From a virus: a DNA stretch of 64,000 nucleotides. The position numbers and the translations under genes were made by a program. The stretch lies in IMG/VR virus record IMGVR_UViG_3300021964_000028, positions 1-64,000 of that record; one strand, 5' to 3'. Of this stretch, positions 55,589 to 64,000 are shown piece by piece (position 1 is the first letter of the stretch; each line of letters begins with the position of its first letter). The notes under the pieces are model-generated. The model saw only the letters and a program-made list of their open reading frames with translations, made no database searches and was not told the origin of the DNA.

Positions 55589-58500
55589 ATGGGTCTCTCC
55601 AGATTAGATAATTTTCTAAAGTCAACTCGCGGAACTATTCTTTACGTTGACCCAAATAGTCTTGACTCAACTGATAGCATTGAAAATCAAGGTAACTCTT
55701 TGACCAGACCCTTTAAAACTATTCAAAGGGCATTGGTTGAAGCATCTAGATTCTCATATCAAAGGGGAAAAGGTAACGATAGATTCGGTAAAACAACTAT
55801 TCTACTTTATCCAGGCGACCACATTGTAGATAATAGACCTGGATGGATTCCTACTAGTAACTCATTCACCCTAAGAACTAGTGAGGTTAGAGACGACTTT
55901 GGTGAATGGACATTAGACACTAACTTTGACCTAAACTCAGAAAGAAACGCTTTATACAAACTAAACAGTATTCATGGTGGTGTCATTGTACCTAGAGGTA
56001 CTTCTATTGTTGGTTTAGATTTAAGAAAAACTAGGATTATTCCTAGGTATGTTCCAAGTCCAACAAATGATCAGATTGAAGCATCTGCTATTTTTAGAGT
56101 AACTGGTGCATGTTATTTATGGCAGTTTACTATTCTAGATGCTGATCCAAATACCACATGTTATGCTGATTACACTACTAACCAGTTTATTCCAAACTTC
56201 TCTCACCACAAACTGAGAGTATTTGAATATGCTGATGGTGTTAATAATGTAGTCATTAATGATGCGTTTATTAATGGTACTGCAGGTGAGTTCGATAGAA
56301 CTGATCTTGACATGTACTATGAGAAAGTTGGTATTGTTTACGGTCAGAATGCTGGTAGAGAGATTCCAAATGACTATCCACCATCTGATCTAGTTGATAT
56401 TGAACCAGTTATTGATGAATATAGAATCGTTGGTCCAAAGGGTGATGAAGTAGGTATTGCTAGTATCCGTTCTGGCAATGGAACACTTTCTTCAACTCTT
56501 GTTACTGTTACAACATCTGAACCACTTGATGGTATCAGTGTGAATACTGCTATCGAGATTCAGGGCGTATCAACTCCTGGATATGATGGTAAATATGTAG
56601 TTTCTGGTGTTAATAGTCCAACAGAATTTGAATATAAGGTACAAAATCCTCCTCCAGAAGCATTAGGAAACGTAACATCTTCAACTGTCAATCTGATTGT
56701 TGATACGGTATCATCTGCATCACCATATGTCTTTAACTGTACGCTACGAAGCGTATATGGTATGTGTGGTCTATTAGCAGATGGATCTAAAGCAACTGGT
56801 TTCGTATCGATGGTGGTTGCTCAATATACTGGTGTTGGTCTGCAAAAGGATGAGAATGCATTTGTTAAGTATGATACTACTTCAGGTACATACAAGGATG
56901 CTACATCAAATCTTATCAATCTTTCATCAAATACTTTATCGCAATATAAACCAGATTATGAGAACTTCCATATTAAAGCGACAAATAACTCTTACTTACA
57001 GTTAGTTTCTGTATTCGCTATTGGATTCTCTCATCAGTTTGTATCTGAGAATGGTGCAGATATTTCTCTCAATAACTCCAACTCAAACTTTGGTAATAAA
57101 GCACTTGTTTCAAAAGGATTTAAACAGGATGCATTCAGAAAAGATGATGTTGGATATATCAGTCATTTAATTGCACCAAAAGAACTAGAGTCCGAAGACT
57201 ATACAGTAGAGTTTTATTCTATTGACGTAAATACTACAGTTGGTGTTGGAAGTACATCAAGAATGTACTTATATAATCAAACTAACGAAAACATTGTTCC
57301 AAATACTGTATTTGACGGATTTAGGGTTGGTGCTAAAGAAAATGATAAAATCTTCTTAGATGTATTTGATACGGCAGGTATTAAGAGTACCTATTCGGCA
57401 ACTATTGTTATGCCGAATGCAGATTTTACTGATGGCATTTATGGCGCATATAGAAGAGACGATTTAGAGTTTTCATCAAAGAAACAGTTCTCAGTAAGAA
57501 GAACAAATAATGATACTGAGAATGACATTTTCAATAATGTCATTTCTTTCAATGAACCTCACCAATTCTTAACTGGTGAATCTGTAAGAATATTATCTGA
57601 TAATGGTAACTTACCTGATGGTATTGAAGAGGATAGAGTTTATTTTGTTATTACAGATTCTCTAGATCCAGTTGGATTAGGAACTACACAGATCAAACTG
57701 GCAACATCACTATCAGACTCCTTCCAAGAAAATGTGGTATCTATTAATGAAAAAGGCGGAAACTTAAAGATTATCAGTAAAGTATCTGATAAAGTTGCTG
57801 GAGATTATGGACATCCTCTCCAATGGGATGATCAATACAATCAATGGTATTTAAATGTATCAAAGATTTCTGTCAGTAATCTAGGAGAAAATGATCTTTA
57901 TAATGGTATTGTTGGACTTGGAACGACATCTCTTGGCAATGCTACATCCAGAACTTACTTTAAGAGAAAGATTGATAATAGATCATATTCTGACAACCTC
58001 TATAGTTTGAGATTTGTTATTCCAAAAGATTCTAACATTGAATCTAGAGATCCACTTGATTCATTTATTTTACAAGAATCTAGTGCAGGCATTACAACAT
58101 CTACAGAAGTTGTAAAGTATTTTGATCCAACAGGATCACTATCACTATCAAACTCAACAGAACTTAGAAATCCAAGATTTATTTCCACATGTAGTTGGAG
58201 TGCTGGTCAAATCACTGTTGGCACAGAACTACCACACGATCTTGTTCCTGGTTCTGAAGTAACTATTATTAATGCTATCAGTGCTAATAATACTGATGGA
58301 ACATTTAATAAAGGTTATAACGGATCATTTACTGTTACTGGTGTCAATAACTCTAGAGAGTTTACCTATAACTATGAATATGATCCAGGTGCATTCCAAA
58401 GTGATGTAAATACGAGAGACGAAAATCTTCCACGTTTCTATAAGAGTAAGTTAAGAAATACTTTCCAAGCATATAAGATTGAGAATGTTAAGCAATACAT

Positions 58501-61500
58501 TCCAAGTTATCAGGATGGTGTTTATCATATTATTCCAATAAGAGCTTCAGAGTCTCCTATTGTTGCACCATTTACTGATAAGAAATATACACAGTCTTTA
58601 AGGAATCTATATCCTAGACTTGATAGAGACAATCTAGTATCAGATCCAAAAGAAGCAAGATCATTTGCTACCTCAGAGAAGATTGGTATTGTTGTTGTAG
58701 ATGATCCACACAATAGTTTGACTAAAGAATCATCAAGATCATTCTTAAAAGATCTTGGTGTGGGTGTTGGAGTAACAAACATTGTATCTGATAGTGTGGG
58801 AGTATCCCATACAATCTTTACTGATATTGATCATAGTCTTTTTGGTATTACAAACCTAAGTATCCAAAGTATTGGATCTCAATATATTCCAGGCATTTAC
58901 TATAATGTCCCATTAACATCTGGAGTATCATCAACTACAGGATTTAATGCAACTGCTAGAGTGAGCGTTAGTGCTGCTGGTACTATTACAGATGTTACTA
59001 TCATGAATCCTGGTAGTGCATATGGTATTGGTAATACATTATCACTTGCAACAAATATAAGCAGACAGGTTGGATCGTATGATGCGACAGTAAGAGTTGA
59101 AGGTATTAATGATGCAACTGGCGAAACTCTAGAAGTTTCTGGTATTGGAACTGGTAACTATACAAATCTGTATAGAATCTCTGGATATGAAGTTGGAGAT
59201 GCTAAGAAGGTATTTGCTTATTCATCTGAAGATATTATAGAACCAAATACTGGTGTAAATAGAATCATCGTTAGATCTACTGATAATGCTTCGATGATTA
59301 ATGTTGGTAGATCAATCAAATCTTCCAGTGTCATTTATGATAATAGAGTTGGAGTTGCTACCTTTACATTCCCAAGAGCTCATGGTTTCTCTTTAGATGA
59401 TAAAGTTAGAGTTGGTGGAGCAACAACTGAAGTATTCAATGGAGACTTTATTGTTAAGTCTGTAGAATCTACAAGTTCTTTTGTTGCACCAACAAAGTTA
59501 AGTATCAATGTTAAAGGGTGGGATACTATAACTCCTATCGGAACTCCTATCTTCCATCCACATGGTTTAACATCAAGAGGAGGAACAGTTTCAAACGAAT
59601 CTGAACTATATTCTTCAAGACTATTCACTACTTATGCTGGTGTTTCTACACAAATCGGAAATACTATTAATGTATCCGACTCTAACAATGATCCAATCAC
59701 TATTAACAGCGCAGTAGAAAGAGGGTTTAAACTTGGGGATTATGTTCAGATTGGAAATGAGATTCTAAGAATCAGATCTGGAGTTTCCAGCGATACTGTA
59801 TATGTTTTTAGATCTCTACTAGGAACTGCAAAAGAAACTCATAGAGATACTAGCGTAATCAATAAGATTAAGGTACAACCTATTGAGTTTAGAAGAAACT
59901 CTATTATTAAAGCTTCTGCACATACGTTTGAATATGTTGGTTTTGGTCCTGGTAACTATTCAACATCACTACCAGATAAGCAAGATAGAGTTCTAGGTTC
60001 ACAGGAAGAAGTTCGCGCTATTTCTGAAAAGAATGAAGGTGGCGTGGTATTCTTCAGTGGAATGAATAGTAATGGAGATTTCTATACTGGTAACAAGAAA
60101 ATCAACTCTTCTACTGGTGAAGAAAATCTGTTTGATCTACCTGTACCAACAGTAACTGGTGAAGAACCAGATAAATCTAAATCAATCTTTGGTTTTGAGG
60201 TACTATCTCCAATGGAGATTAGTATTGGTAGAGCTATTAGAGTTGAAGGTGGAAAGGACAAGAACGTTGTATCAAGATTTGATGGTCCAGTAATCTTTAA
60301 TAACAAACTCACATCATATTCTACTAAAGGTATTGAAGCAAACTCCTTATATCTCCAGGGTTCTGAAAACGTATCTAGAAAGTATACTTTATCTGGAACA
60401 AAACCAGATTATACTGGAAACTATGGTGATATCGTATTTTATTCAGATCCTAAGGATAAGGGATATACTGGATGGGTTTATACTCAAGAAAATAGATGGA
60501 TGAATTGGGGATTTATTGGTGGACCAGCAATCCAACTATCAACAAATAATAATAATGTAGGATTTATTTCTGCAATCAATATTGTTGGTCTAGGTCTGAC
60601 ATTAACCACTCAATACACTTCAGGTGCTAATGGTGGTATTTCTACTATTATTATTGATGATAATCCACTGATTGCCATTTCAACTGGTCCTTATAACCAA
60701 CTTGTTGGTAATGCCAATCAAATGAACTTTGTTGGTGGTGGTATTACACTATCACAGATTGGACCTGCTGGAATAGTTACCGTCTACATGGAGAAGATCA
60801 ATGTAGAAGCACTAGCACCATCTGGTCCATATCAGTCCATTCAGTTCCATGAAAGCGATGATACATTTGGCGGTGTTCCTTATTTTGCGTATAACAATGT
60901 AACTGGAACACTTGATATTGGTCCTACATCTTGGACAAGTGATGGATTTGTAAGCTTTGGAACTACAAATCCAACATCTAAAGTTGAGATTTATACTGCT
61001 GCTGAAAGAGCACTTTATATTAACTCTACTTCTGGTACTGGTGAGATTGTAAGGATTGAAAACGTTGGTAGTGACCTGAGTCCATTCATCATTGATATTG
61101 ATGGTAACGTTGGTATCAATACTGGAAATGTTCTAGCAGGTATTTCTCTACAAGTTAATGGTAATATTGGTGTTGTTGGAGATATTAGATTCTTCAATCC
61201 AAATCAATCATTCTATGCTGGATTTAAGGCACAGGATGACCTTAGCACTAATCTTGTTTGGGAACTTCCAAAGATTGTTGGTTCTGCTAAGAGTATTATG
61301 ATTAGTGAAACTTCTGGAACTATTGGATGGTCTACAATCTCAGATCTATTAGCAATAACATCAACCGATGCTCTACCTGAAGGAGATGCAAATCTTTATC
61401 ATACTGTTCAAAGAGTTGTTAATGCTTACATGAACTCTTTAGGAAAACAGGTTGGTATTGCAATCACGTATAATCCAACTACACAAAAGATTGATTATGA

Positions 61501-61555
61501 GACATGTTTAGAAGAAGGTAAATATTTCTTCTCTAGTTTTGGAGTTATGCTTTGA
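55589..61555 (+). CDS. giant beta-rich virion structural protein, probable tail fibre
   Basis: A 1988-residue protein. The N-terminal domain has ILYVDPNSLDSTDSIENQGN and TRPFKTIQRALVEASRFSYQ, the start of a pectate-lyase-like beta-helix, with TTILLYPGDHIVDNRPGW. Many Ig-like or beta-sandwich segments follow, and the C-terminal part (VGINTGNVLAGISLQVNGNI, ending GKYFFSSFGVML) resembles fibre tips. It is probably a long tail-fibre or baseplate-fibre subunit. It has its own late promoter and a terminator shared with the convergent gene. Confidence 0.75.
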   Translation: MGLSRLDNFLKSTRGTILYVDPNSLDSTDSIENQGNSLTRPFKTIQRALVEASRFSYQRGKGNDRFGKTTILLYPGDHIVDNRPGWIPTSNSFTLRTSEVRDDFGEWTLDTNFDLNSERNALYKLNSIHGGVIVPRGTSIVGLDLRKTRIIPRYVPSPTNDQIEASAIFRVTGACYLWQFTILDADPNTTCYADYTTNQFIPNFSHHKLRVFEYADGVNNVVINDAFINGTAGEFDRTDLDMYYEKVGIVYGQNAGREIPNDYPPSDLVDIEPVIDEYRIVGPKGDEVGIASIRSGNGTLSSTLVTVTTSEPLDGISVNTAIEIQGVSTPGYDGKYVVSGVNSPTEFEYKVQNPPPEALGNVTSSTVNLIVDTVSSASPYVFNCTLRSVYGMCGLLADGSKATGFVSMVVAQYTGVGLQKDENAFVKYDTTSGTYKDATSNLINLSSNTLSQYKPDYENFHIKATNNSYLQLVSVFAIGFSHQFVSENGADISLNNSNSNFGNKALVSKGFKQDAFRKDDVGYISHLIAPKELESEDYTVEFYSIDVNTTVGVGSTSRMYLYNQTNENIVPNTVFDGFRVGAKENDKIFLDVFDTAGIKSTYSATIVMPNADFTDGIYGAYRRDDLEFSSKKQFSVRRTNNDTENDIFNNVISFNEPHQFLTGESVRILSDNGNLPDGIEEDRVYFVITDSLDPVGLGTTQIKLATSLSDSFQENVVSINEKGGNLKIISKVSDKVAGDYGHPLQWDDQYNQWYLNVSKISVSNLGENDLYNGIVGLGTTSLGNATSRTYFKRKIDNRSYSDNLYSLRFVIPKDSNIESRDPLDSFILQESSAGITTSTEVVKYFDPTGSLSLSNSTELRNPRFISTCSWSAGQITVGTELPHDLVPGSEVTIINAISANNTDGTFNKGYNGSFTVTGVNNSREFTYNYEYDPGAFQSDVNTRDENLPRFYKSKLRNTFQAYKIENVKQYIPSYQDGVYHIIPIRASESPIVAPFTDKKYTQSLRNLYPRLDRDNLVSDPKEARSFATSEKIGIVVVDDPHNSLTKESSRSFLKDLGVGVGVTNIVSDSVGVSHTIFTDIDHSLFGITNLSIQSIGSQYIPGIYYNVPLTSGVSSTTGFNATARVSVSAAGTITDVTIMNPGSAYGIGNTLSLATNISRQVGSYDATVRVEGINDATGETLEVSGIGTGNYTNLYRISGYEVGDAKKVFAYSSEDIIEPNTGVNRIIVRSTDNASMINVGRSIKSSSVIYDNRVGVATFTFPRAHGFSLDDKVRVGGATTEVFNGDFIVKSVESTSSFVAPTKLSINVKGWDTITPIGTPIFHPHGLTSRGGTVSNESELYSSRLFTTYAGVSTQIGNTINVSDSNNDPITINSAVERGFKLGDYVQIGNEILRIRSGVSSDTVYVFRSLLGTAKETHRDTSVINKIKVQPIEFRRNSIIKASAHTFEYVGFGPGNYSTSLPDKQDRVLGSQEEVRAISEKNEGGVVFFSGMNSNGDFYTGNKKINSSTGEENLFDLPVPTVTGEEPDKSKSIFGFEVLSPMEISIGRAIRVEGGKDKNVVSRFDGPVIFNNKLTSYSTKGIEANSLYLQGSENVSRKYTLSGTKPDYTGNYGDIVFYSDPKDKGYTGWVYTQENRWMNWGFIGGPAIQLSTNNNNVGFISAINIVGLGLTLTTQYTSGANGGISTIIIDDNPLIAISTGPYNQLVGNANQMNFVGGGITLSQIGPAGIVTVYMEKINVEALAPSGPYQSIQFHESDDTFGGVPYFAYNNVTGTLDIGPTSWTSDGFVSFGTTNPTSKVEIYTAAERALYINSTSGTGEIVRIENVGSDLSPFIIDIDGNVGINTGNVLAGISLQVNGNIGVVGDIRFFNPNQSFYAGFKAQDDLSTNLVWELPKIVGSAKSIMISETSGTIGWSTISDLLAITSTDALPEGDANLYHTVQRVVNAYMNSLGKQVGIAITYNPTTQKIDYETCLEEGKYFFSSFGVML

Positions 61556-61556
61556 T

Positions 61557-61590
61557 AAAAAAAAGGGAGGGTTTGATCCCTCCCTTTTTT
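61557..61590. terminator. bidirectional terminator
   Basis: A run of A, GGGAGGG (61565-61571), a TTTGAT loop, CCCTCCC (61578-61584) and a T run serve both strands between two convergent genes. Confidence 0.92.
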
Positions 61591-61591
61591 A

Positions 61592-62224
61592 TTAACACTC
61601 AGGCATTACTAAGACGTTATATGTGATTTGTTGTTTTGTTGGAGAGAGTGATGCTCTTGTTCTCCAATCCAGAGCATTCTTTCTTCTAACTGCAAACTCG
61701 ATAGATTGTCCTGGTTTTAGGAAATACTCAGTTGGGAATGGAACTTCTTGCAGTCTTCCCCACTTTCTCCACCAGTTCCAACCATATCCATAGAAATAAT
61801 ATTGTCTGGTGTTTAAGATTTCTTCTTTTGAAAATAAGAACATATATCCATTTGGATTATCTCCTCCACCATCTCTATTTCTTTGGAATCCCCACCAATA
61901 TCTCCAATACCATCCATAGTTTAGACTCAATGAAGAAAGGTTCCTTCCAATAATACCTTCAATCCAGTCAGTGTCAATATCTGGAAGGTTTGGTAACTGA
62001 ATGTAGTTTGCAACAGTTCTAGTGACTGTTCTTCCAAAAGAATCTACTTCTGGTCCAGGAAAAGTTTCTCCAGGAGTTAGGATTCTAATCTCATTAGTTC
62101 CTGTACCTTCAATAGAAAGATAGTTAAAAATAACCCTTACATTTCCACCAGTATTATTGGTATACAGTGTAAAATCGTTCTGCTCACAAAAGTAACCAGT
62201 CAATACTTCAGTAATCGATGCCAT
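61592..62224 (-). CDS. aromatic-rich virion-associated protein
   Basis: A 210-residue protein on the opposite strand to its neighbours. Residues about 100-160 are extraordinarily rich in Trp and Tyr (LNYGWYWRYWWGFQRN, YYFYGYGWNWWRKWG). The ends look beta-sandwich-like (YNVLVMPEC). Such clusters can bind carbohydrate or stack in a trimer, so a surface or adhesin role is possible but not shown. It is read from a reverse late promoter that is back-to-back with the promoter of the next fibre gene. Confidence 0.6.
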   Translation of the reverse strand: MASITEVLTGYFCEQNDFTLYTNNTGGNVRVIFNYLSIEGTGTNEIRILTPGETFPGPEVDSFGRTVTRTVANYIQLPNLPDIDTDWIEGIIGRNLSSLSLNYGWYWRYWWGFQRNRDGGGDNPNGYMFLFSKEEILNTRQYYFYGYGWNWWRKWGRLQEVPFPTEYFLKPGQSIEFAVRRKNALDWRTRASLSPTKQQITYNVLVMPEC

Positions 62225-62248
62225 TTTATCTTTAGAATACTTCTTCTA

Positions 62249-62270
62249 TATTTATTTAGAGATATAAATA
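62249..62270. promoter_or_regulatory. divergent pair of late promoters
   Basis: TATTTATT (62249-62256) reads AATAAATA on the minus strand, and TATAAATA (62263-62270) is on the plus strand. Only six bases separate them. Confidence 0.75.
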
Positions 62271-62307
62271 GTTAAAAATTTCAACTAAGAGGGGAGAGTG
62301 AACCTCA

Positions 62308-64000
62308 ATGGCAATTCAGAAGAACTTTGTCGTTAAAAATGGTCTTGAGGTAAGTGAAGCTCTAATCTATGCAGACAAAGTTGCCGATCAAGTAGGTATT
62401 GGTACGACAAGTATTGACGGTAACTGCAAAGTAGAAGTTAGGGGCAATATTAAGGTTAGGAACTTATACCTTGCAGAAACGCTTGGTATTGGATCAATAC
62501 CAAATCTGCAAGGAACAACGGTAGACTATGGATATGGTCGAATACTATCAGGTATTGTAACGTCTATTGTGGGCACGTCTTTGACGTACTCGTCGGGTGT
62601 AATAAACAAGTTTTATTCAGTATCGGGATTTGTAACATCTCTTGCTGGATCTGGAGTAACGTATACAAATGCGTATCTCACAAATATTGAAAACACTCAT
62701 TTAAAAGTATCTGGTATTTCAACCTTTGATGCTGATGTAAGATTTGAAGATACCAGAAAACTAAAGTTTGGTAATAGTGATGATTTTGAGATTTATCATG
62801 ATGGTTCAAATTCTTATATTCGTGATGTAGGTGCTGGTAACGTCTATATTGATTCTGTTGATGGTTCTATCAATCTTAGAGTCAATGGTACTGAAAATGC
62901 TATTGTTTGTAATGAAAATACTTCTGTAGGTTTATATTATAATAATGTCCAGAAACTGTCAACCACAGCTGAGGGTATACAGGTTGATCCTGGCGTTTCT
63001 GTTGGGAATACTGCTGGACAAGCATATTCTTCACAAGATATTGCTGTATTCCGGACCACTAATCCAAATCTATCCAAGTTAAGAATCGTTGAGAGTAGAG
63101 ATGTAACTGGAAATACTTGGAAATCTGCAAATACAAGGATCCAAAAGACTATTGGATCCACTGACATGGGTTATATCCAGTTTAATGGTGAGGGAAACTC
63201 CAAAGGTATGGAGTTTGGAACAGAAAATGATGAAAAGTTTGCTCAGTTTATCAGAGAGGGATCTGTAGAACTTTATTATGATAATGTTAAAAAGTTTGAA
63301 ACTATTTCGGATGGTATTAAAATCTATGATGACACAGTAAATGCTGGCATTTTAGATTTCTCACCAAATGGAATCGTAACATCAAGATCTGGAATAGTAA
63401 CTTATTACGGTGATGGTAATAACCTAGATCTATATTACAATGATGCTACTGGTATTGGTATCGGAACAACAGGTGGACTTGTAGGTTATGCAGTAACATT
63501 TTTAGACCTTAAAGGTGATGGTATTTCTACTGCATATTATGGTGGTCCGCAAGGCATTACAACCATTTTCTTTGAAGATAAGAAAGCAGGTACAGTTGCA
63601 ATCGGTACATTACCACCACCAAATCCCAAAAATGGTCAAACTTGGTATAGTACAGAATATGCTAGGACATTTGTTTATATTAAAGAAGATGCTCTGGGAT
63701 ATGGTGGAGCAGCAAATGTCTGGGTAGATGCAGCACCATTTAACGTTGGTATTATTTCTGCTCTATCCAGAGTTTCATTTGATCCAGGAACACCATCACA
63801 ACCAGCAATATATTTCAGTGGAGACACATCAACTGGAGTGTACTCTCCAAGTTCAGGAAACTTTAATATAGTTTCTTTAGCAAGCACTATTATAAATGTT
63901 ACTCCAAAAGGAGCAAATGTTTATGGTGGAGATGGACGTGACGGATATCTAACCGTAAATGAATCGGGTATAAACGTAGTTGGAGTTGCAAGTGTCAATA
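62308..64000 (+). CDS. fibre-like virion structural protein (3' end beyond window)
   Basis: The open frame continues to the right edge without a stop, giving at least 564 residues. The N-terminus MAIQKNFVVKNGLEVSEALI, with repeated short beta units such as KLKFGNSDDFEIYHDGSNSY and GLYYNNVQKLSTTAEGIQV, is typical of cyanophage tail fibres. GGGGAGAG precedes the start by about ten bases. It is under the plus-strand late promoter of the divergent pair. Only the missing C-terminus could show which fibre it is. Confidence 0.75.
   Translation, partial: MAIQKNFVVKNGLEVSEALIYADKVADQVGIGTTSIDGNCKVEVRGNIKVRNLYLAETLGIGSIPNLQGTTVDYGYGRILSGIVTSIVGTSLTYSSGVINKFYSVSGFVTSLAGSGVTYTNAYLTNIENTHLKVSGISTFDADVRFEDTRKLKFGNSDDFEIYHDGSNSYIRDVGAGNVYIDSVDGSINLRVNGTENAIVCNENTSVGLYYNNVQKLSTTAEGIQVDPGVSVGNTAGQAYSSQDIAVFRTTNPNLSKLRIVESRDVTGNTWKSANTRIQKTIGSTDMGYIQFNGEGNSKGMEFGTENDEKFAQFIREGSVELYYDNVKKFETISDGIKIYDDTVNAGILDFSPNGIVTSRSGIVTYYGDGNNLDLYYNDATGIGIGTTGGLVGYAVTFLDLKGDGISTAYYGGPQGITTIFFEDKKAGTVAIGTLPPPNPKNGQTWYSTEYARTFVYIKEDALGYGGAANVWVDAAPFNVGIISALSRVSFDPGTPSQPAIYFSGDTSTGVYSPSSGNFNIVSLASTIINVTPKGANVYGGDGRDGYLTVNESGINVVGVASVN

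Noticed and set aside
1-64000. tRNA genes, CRISPR arrays, insertion sequences, att sites
   Set aside because: Scanning for T-arm-like GTTCGAAT patterns, regularly spaced repeats and transposase motifs gave nothing convincing. A tRNAscan-SE run would settle the tRNA question.

Overview
The window is a 64 kb stretch of a T4-like cyanomyovirus genome whose host is most likely a marine Synechococcus. The phage identity rests on T4 core genes (gp32, gp33, gp59, gp53, gp48, gp4, gp54, gp26, a gp27-like hub and gp5) and on repeated copies of the T4-type late promoter NATAAATA. The cyanobacterial host is shown by many photosynthesis and carbon-metabolism genes: psbA, pcyA, petE, petF, hli, talC, zwf, cp12, a cyAbrB-type regulator, speD, and what looks like a broken remnant of ptox. 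The DNA is AT-rich and densely coded, with many ATGA or TAATG start/stop overlaps. No tRNA, CRISPR array or transposon was seen.

Layout. (1) 1-8.1 kb: a glycan or surface-modification island with a beta-propeller protein, FkbM-type and other methyltransferases, GT2 and GT11 glycosyltransferases, and one multi-domain GT2-GT25-FkbM chimera. (2) 8.1-11.7 kb: a degenerate nuclease-fold protein, pcyA, a secreted outer-membrane barrel, two hli genes, ferredoxin and thioredoxin. (3) 11.7-14.6 kb: secreted lysozyme, secreted HExxH metallopeptidase, several small membrane proteins and a canonical thermonuclease; probably a lysis/envelope cassette. (4) 14.6-18.8 kb: fibre-like structural proteins under late promoters. 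(5) 18.8-22.1 kb: psbA, a cyAbrB-like regulator and two pentapeptide-repeat proteins, separated by repeated hairpin-plus-promoter cassettes. (6) 22.1-25.6 kb: a run of tightly overlapping small unknown genes. (7) 25.7-28.6 kb: electron-transfer and pentose-phosphate genes petE, talC, zwf, with remnants either side of zwf. (8) 28.6-34.8 kb: glutaredoxin, speD, a predicted glutamine riboswitch/downstream-peptide locus, thyX, phoH and an exonuclease. (9) 34.8-37.1 kb: late-transcription coactivator gp33, helicase loader gp59, DUF1825 protein and ssDNA-binding gp32. (10) 37.1-64 kb: virion genes. These include a reverse-strand block gp4-gp48-gp53, the baseplate hub region with two peptidoglycan hydrolases and cp12 embedded in it, an oxygenase, and very large fibre-like proteins, the last of which runs off the right edge.

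How the genes fit together. The electron-transfer and carbon genes would keep photosystem II repaired (psbA, hli), move electrons (petE, petF), make bilins (pcyA), and divert carbon from the Calvin cycle (cp12) into the pentose-phosphate pathway (talC, zwf) for NADPH and nucleotide synthesis (thyX). Three promoter classes can be read: sigma70-like promoters, the same class embedded in terminator hairpins (resembling the PeSL cassettes of T4-type phages), and late NATAAATA promoters. At psbA and at the barrel gene a sigma70-like promoter and a late promoter overlap with identical geometry. All functional assignments come from reading motifs by eye; no database search was run.
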